Shown: positions 5,470 through 7,268 of the stretch, in pieces
How the letters are laid out: every line of letters starts with the position of its first letter
Numbering within the stretch: the first letter of the stretch is position 1
From: Sutterella sp.
GTDB lineage: Bacteria > Pseudomonadota > Gammaproteobacteria > Burkholderiales > Burkholderiaceae_F
Direction: 5' to 3'
DNA length: 7,268 nt
Assembly: GCA_003488465.1 (NCBI GenBank)
Contig: DNLN01000085.1
Location: 893 to 8,160 of the forward strand
Position numbers and translations under genes: made by a program
Notes under the pieces: generated by a model
The model's input: only the letters and a program-made list of their open reading frames with translations
The model's database searches: none
What the model was told of the DNA's origin: nothing

Positions 5470-7268
5470 TGACAGTCGCGAAAAAAACTAATTCTAAAAA
5501 AACAAGAACCCTTCCTGCAAGTCTGCCCGGTCCCTTCATGCCGATTCGGGGGGCGAGACTGCAAAAAGCAAAAAAAGCTGTTCTTTCAGCGATGAGCCGG
5601 GAGAGCGATCCCAAGGAGATGGATGAGCTGCGCGTGTTTCTCACCGGCAGCGCCTGCCTCACGATCGAGGAGATCGATGCGGCGCTTGCTGATCTGATCC
5701 TTTCCGGCGCAGTGATCGGAGACGACAGAAAGGGCTGGTATTGCTCGCCTCGCTATGCCCTGATGGAGGGCGTGGTGCAGGGGGCCCGCAGCGGGTTTCG
5801 GTTCGTTGAGGATGGCACCGGTTACGAGTGGCCGATCTCCAACAGCGAGTTCGTGCCCGTGTTTCCCGGGGACCGCGTGACGGCGCTTGCCGGTCCGACC
5901 GATGACTATGGGCGCAAAACAGCCAGGATTCAGGAGGTCGAGAGCCGCTACAGCACGCGCTTTGTGTGCCGCTATGCGAATGCGGCGGTGACCGACGACG
6001 GCTGGACGATTCTCTACACGGTCGATCCGTACGGATCGGCTCCGGTTGCGGTGCCTAAGAGCGAGCTCGGGGCCGCCAGAAGGACGGCCGTCGTCGTGGA
6101 CCTCACGGGCGAGCTCATCCGCACCCGCGACGGGAGGAACATCCCGGCTGCGCGTGTTGACCGCGTGATTGGCAGGCTCGATGAGGCCGATGTCGAGCTC
6201 GAGGTCGCGATGCAGCGCTTTGAACTGCCGCACGAGTTTCCCCAGGCCGTTCTCGATGAGGCGGGCTCGCTCCCGGACAAGGTGCCCGCATCGGAGGCGA
6301 AAAGCCGCGTTGATCTGCGAGACATCCCCTTTGTGACGATCGACGGCGAGGACGCACGGGACTTTGACGATGCCGTCTGGTGCGGGGAGGATGGCCCTGG
6401 CTGGCGCCTTCTGGTTGCGATCGCCGATGTGAGCCACTACGTCACGCCGGGCTCGGCCCTTGACGCCGAGGCGCAGAACCGGGCGACCAGCGTGTACTTT
6501 CCGCGCAAGGTGATTCCGATGCTGCCCGAGAAGCTCTCCAACGGGCTGTGCTCGCTCAATCCGGACGTGGACCGCTGCACGCTCGTGTGCGACATGCTCG
6601 TCACGGCCGAGGGCGAAGTGTCGGCCTATCAGTTTTACCCCGCGCTCATTCACTCGCACGCGCGTCTGACCTACGCGTCGGTGTGGACGGCGCTGCAGGG
6701 CGAGCCCGCGGAGATCATCGAGCGGGGCGCGGATCCGTCCGACATCCTGCGGCTGCATGCGCTCTTCAAGGCGTTCATCGCTGCCAGAAAGCGCCGCGGC
6801 GCGATCGACTTTGAAACGACCGAGACGCAGTTCGAGTTCGACCCTGAGGACGGACACATCACCGCAATCAAGAGGCGCGACCACAACGATGCGCACCGGA
6901 TGATCGAGGAGTGCATGCTTGCCGCGAACGTGTGCGCCGCCGACTTTGTCGCCCGCAGCAAGGACGGGAGTCTGTACCGCGTGCACGAGCCGCCTGCGCC
7001 GGAGCGCCTTGAGGCGCTTCGAGCAACGCTCTCGGCCTTCAATTTGCGGCTCGGGGGCGGCATGAAGCCCACGGCTCAGCATTACGGCGAGGTGCTTGAG
7101 GCCCTGAAGGGCCGCCCGGCATACGAAACCGTGCAGATGGCGATGCTGCGCTCCATGCAGCAGGCGATGTACAGCCCGGACAACATCGGGCACTACGGCC
7201 TGAACTATCCGGCCTATACGCACTTCACCTCGCCCATCCGCCGCTATCCGGATCTGCTGGTGCACCGC
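5469..7268 (+). CDS. rnr: Ribonuclease R, 3' end cut by the window edge
   Basis: A processive 3'-to-5' exoribonuclease of the RNase II/RNB family that degrades structured RNA and takes part in RNA quality control. The 600 visible codons include a winged-helix-like N-terminus (about 33-95), a cold-shock domain (from about 99, GVVQGARSGFRFV), a second cold-shock domain (about 180-260) and most of the RNB domain. The magnesium-binding cluster TIDGEDARDFDDA supplies Asp292, 298, 300 and 301, matching E. coli Asp272, 278, 280 and 281. RMIEECMLAAN (477-487) and THFTSPIRRYPDL (584-596) are further family signatures. The S1 and basic C-terminal regions lie beyond the window. The start is uncertain: ATG 5469 gives a Lys-rich head (AKKTNSKKTR), while ATG 5538 or 5592 give shorter proteins; none has a good ribosome binding site. 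The divergent tRNA promoter overlaps the 5469 start. Confidence 0.95.
   Translation, partial: MTVAKKTNSKKTRTLPASLPGPFMPIRGARLQKAKKAVLSAMSRESDPKEMDELRVFLTGSACLTIEEIDAALADLILSGAVIGDDRKGWYCSPRYALMEGVVQGARSGFRFVEDGTGYEWPISNSEFVPVFPGDRVTALAGPTDDYGRKTARIQEVESRYSTRFVCRYANAAVTDDGWTILYTVDPYGSAPVAVPKSELGAARRTAVVVDLTGELIRTRDGRNIPAARVDRVIGRLDEADVELEVAMQRFELPHEFPQAVLDEAGSLPDKVPASEAKSRVDLRDIPFVTIDGEDARDFDDAVWCGEDGPGWRLLVAIADVSHYVTPGSALDAEAQNRATSVYFPRKVIPMLPEKLSNGLCSLNPDVDRCTLVCDMLVTAEGEVSAYQFYPALIHSHARLTYASVWTALQGEPAEIIERGADPSDILRLHALFKAFIAARKRRGAIDFETTETQFEFDPEDGHITAIKRRDHNDAHRMIEECMLAANVCAADFVARSKDGSLYRVHEPPAPERLEALRATLSAFNLRLGGGMKPTAQHYGEVLEALKGRPAYETVQMAMLRSMQQAMYSPDNIGHYGLNYPAYTHFTSPIRRYPDLLVHR

Noticed and set aside
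5586..7265. Minus-strand open frame of 559 codons opposite rnr
   Set aside because: It is the antisense shadow of the RNase R frame, which has all catalytic residues. The long opening reflects GC-rich codon use in rnr.
1..7268. CRISPR array, complete insertion sequence, toxin-antitoxin or phage genes
   Set aside because: I looked for regular direct repeats, paired terminal repeats and short gene pairs and found none; only the transposase-like fragment at 2823-3050 suggests mobile DNA.

Overview
The window is a stretch of ordinary, mostly housekeeping chromosome from a GC-rich Gram-negative bacterium. The protein families, the coaBC-to-dut linkage and the overall style of the genes fit a betaproteobacterium of the order Burkholderiales. 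A Sutterella/Parasutterella-like gut organism is my best guess, but that is inference from memory and no marker in the window settles it.

Left block (minus strand, positions 9-2029): a tightly packed three-gene unit read right to left. It runs coaBC (coenzyme A synthesis), then an unrecognised 129-residue protein with two membrane segments, then dut (dUTPase). The junctions are a 4-base ATGA overlap and a stop codon directly abutting a start codon, so the three proteins are probably made together. A TACAAT box lies upstream of coaBC, beside a strong hairpin that ends the next gene.

Middle-left (minus strand, 2142-3050): a cyclase/kynurenine formamidase-family metallohydrolase. Its reading frame carries about 76 extra N-terminal residues that look like the beginning of an insertion-sequence transposase, with a transposase-style ribosome binding site and TTG start. 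The roughly 375 bases upstream, between it and the divergent etfB, are visibly A+T-rich. They may be the remnant of the same mobile element, and they also hold the etfB promoter.

Middle-right (plus strand, 3439-5138): etfB and etfA, the two subunits of electron transfer flavoprotein, in one operon. Two terminator-like hairpins and a third hairpin between them follow etfA. No partner dehydrogenase or ETF-quinone oxidoreductase is in view.

Right (5290-7268): a complete minus-strand tRNA-Leu(CAG) with its own promoter and terminator. Divergent from it is the first 600 codons of rnr (RNase R), which runs off the right edge; the catalytic Asp cluster and the RNB signature are present and the C-terminal S1 domain is outside the window. 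I see no CRISPR array, complete insertion sequence, phage or defence system. The most unusual items are the chimeric cyclase reading frame, the uncharacterised membrane protein embedded between coaBC and dut, and the structured RNA region after etfA.
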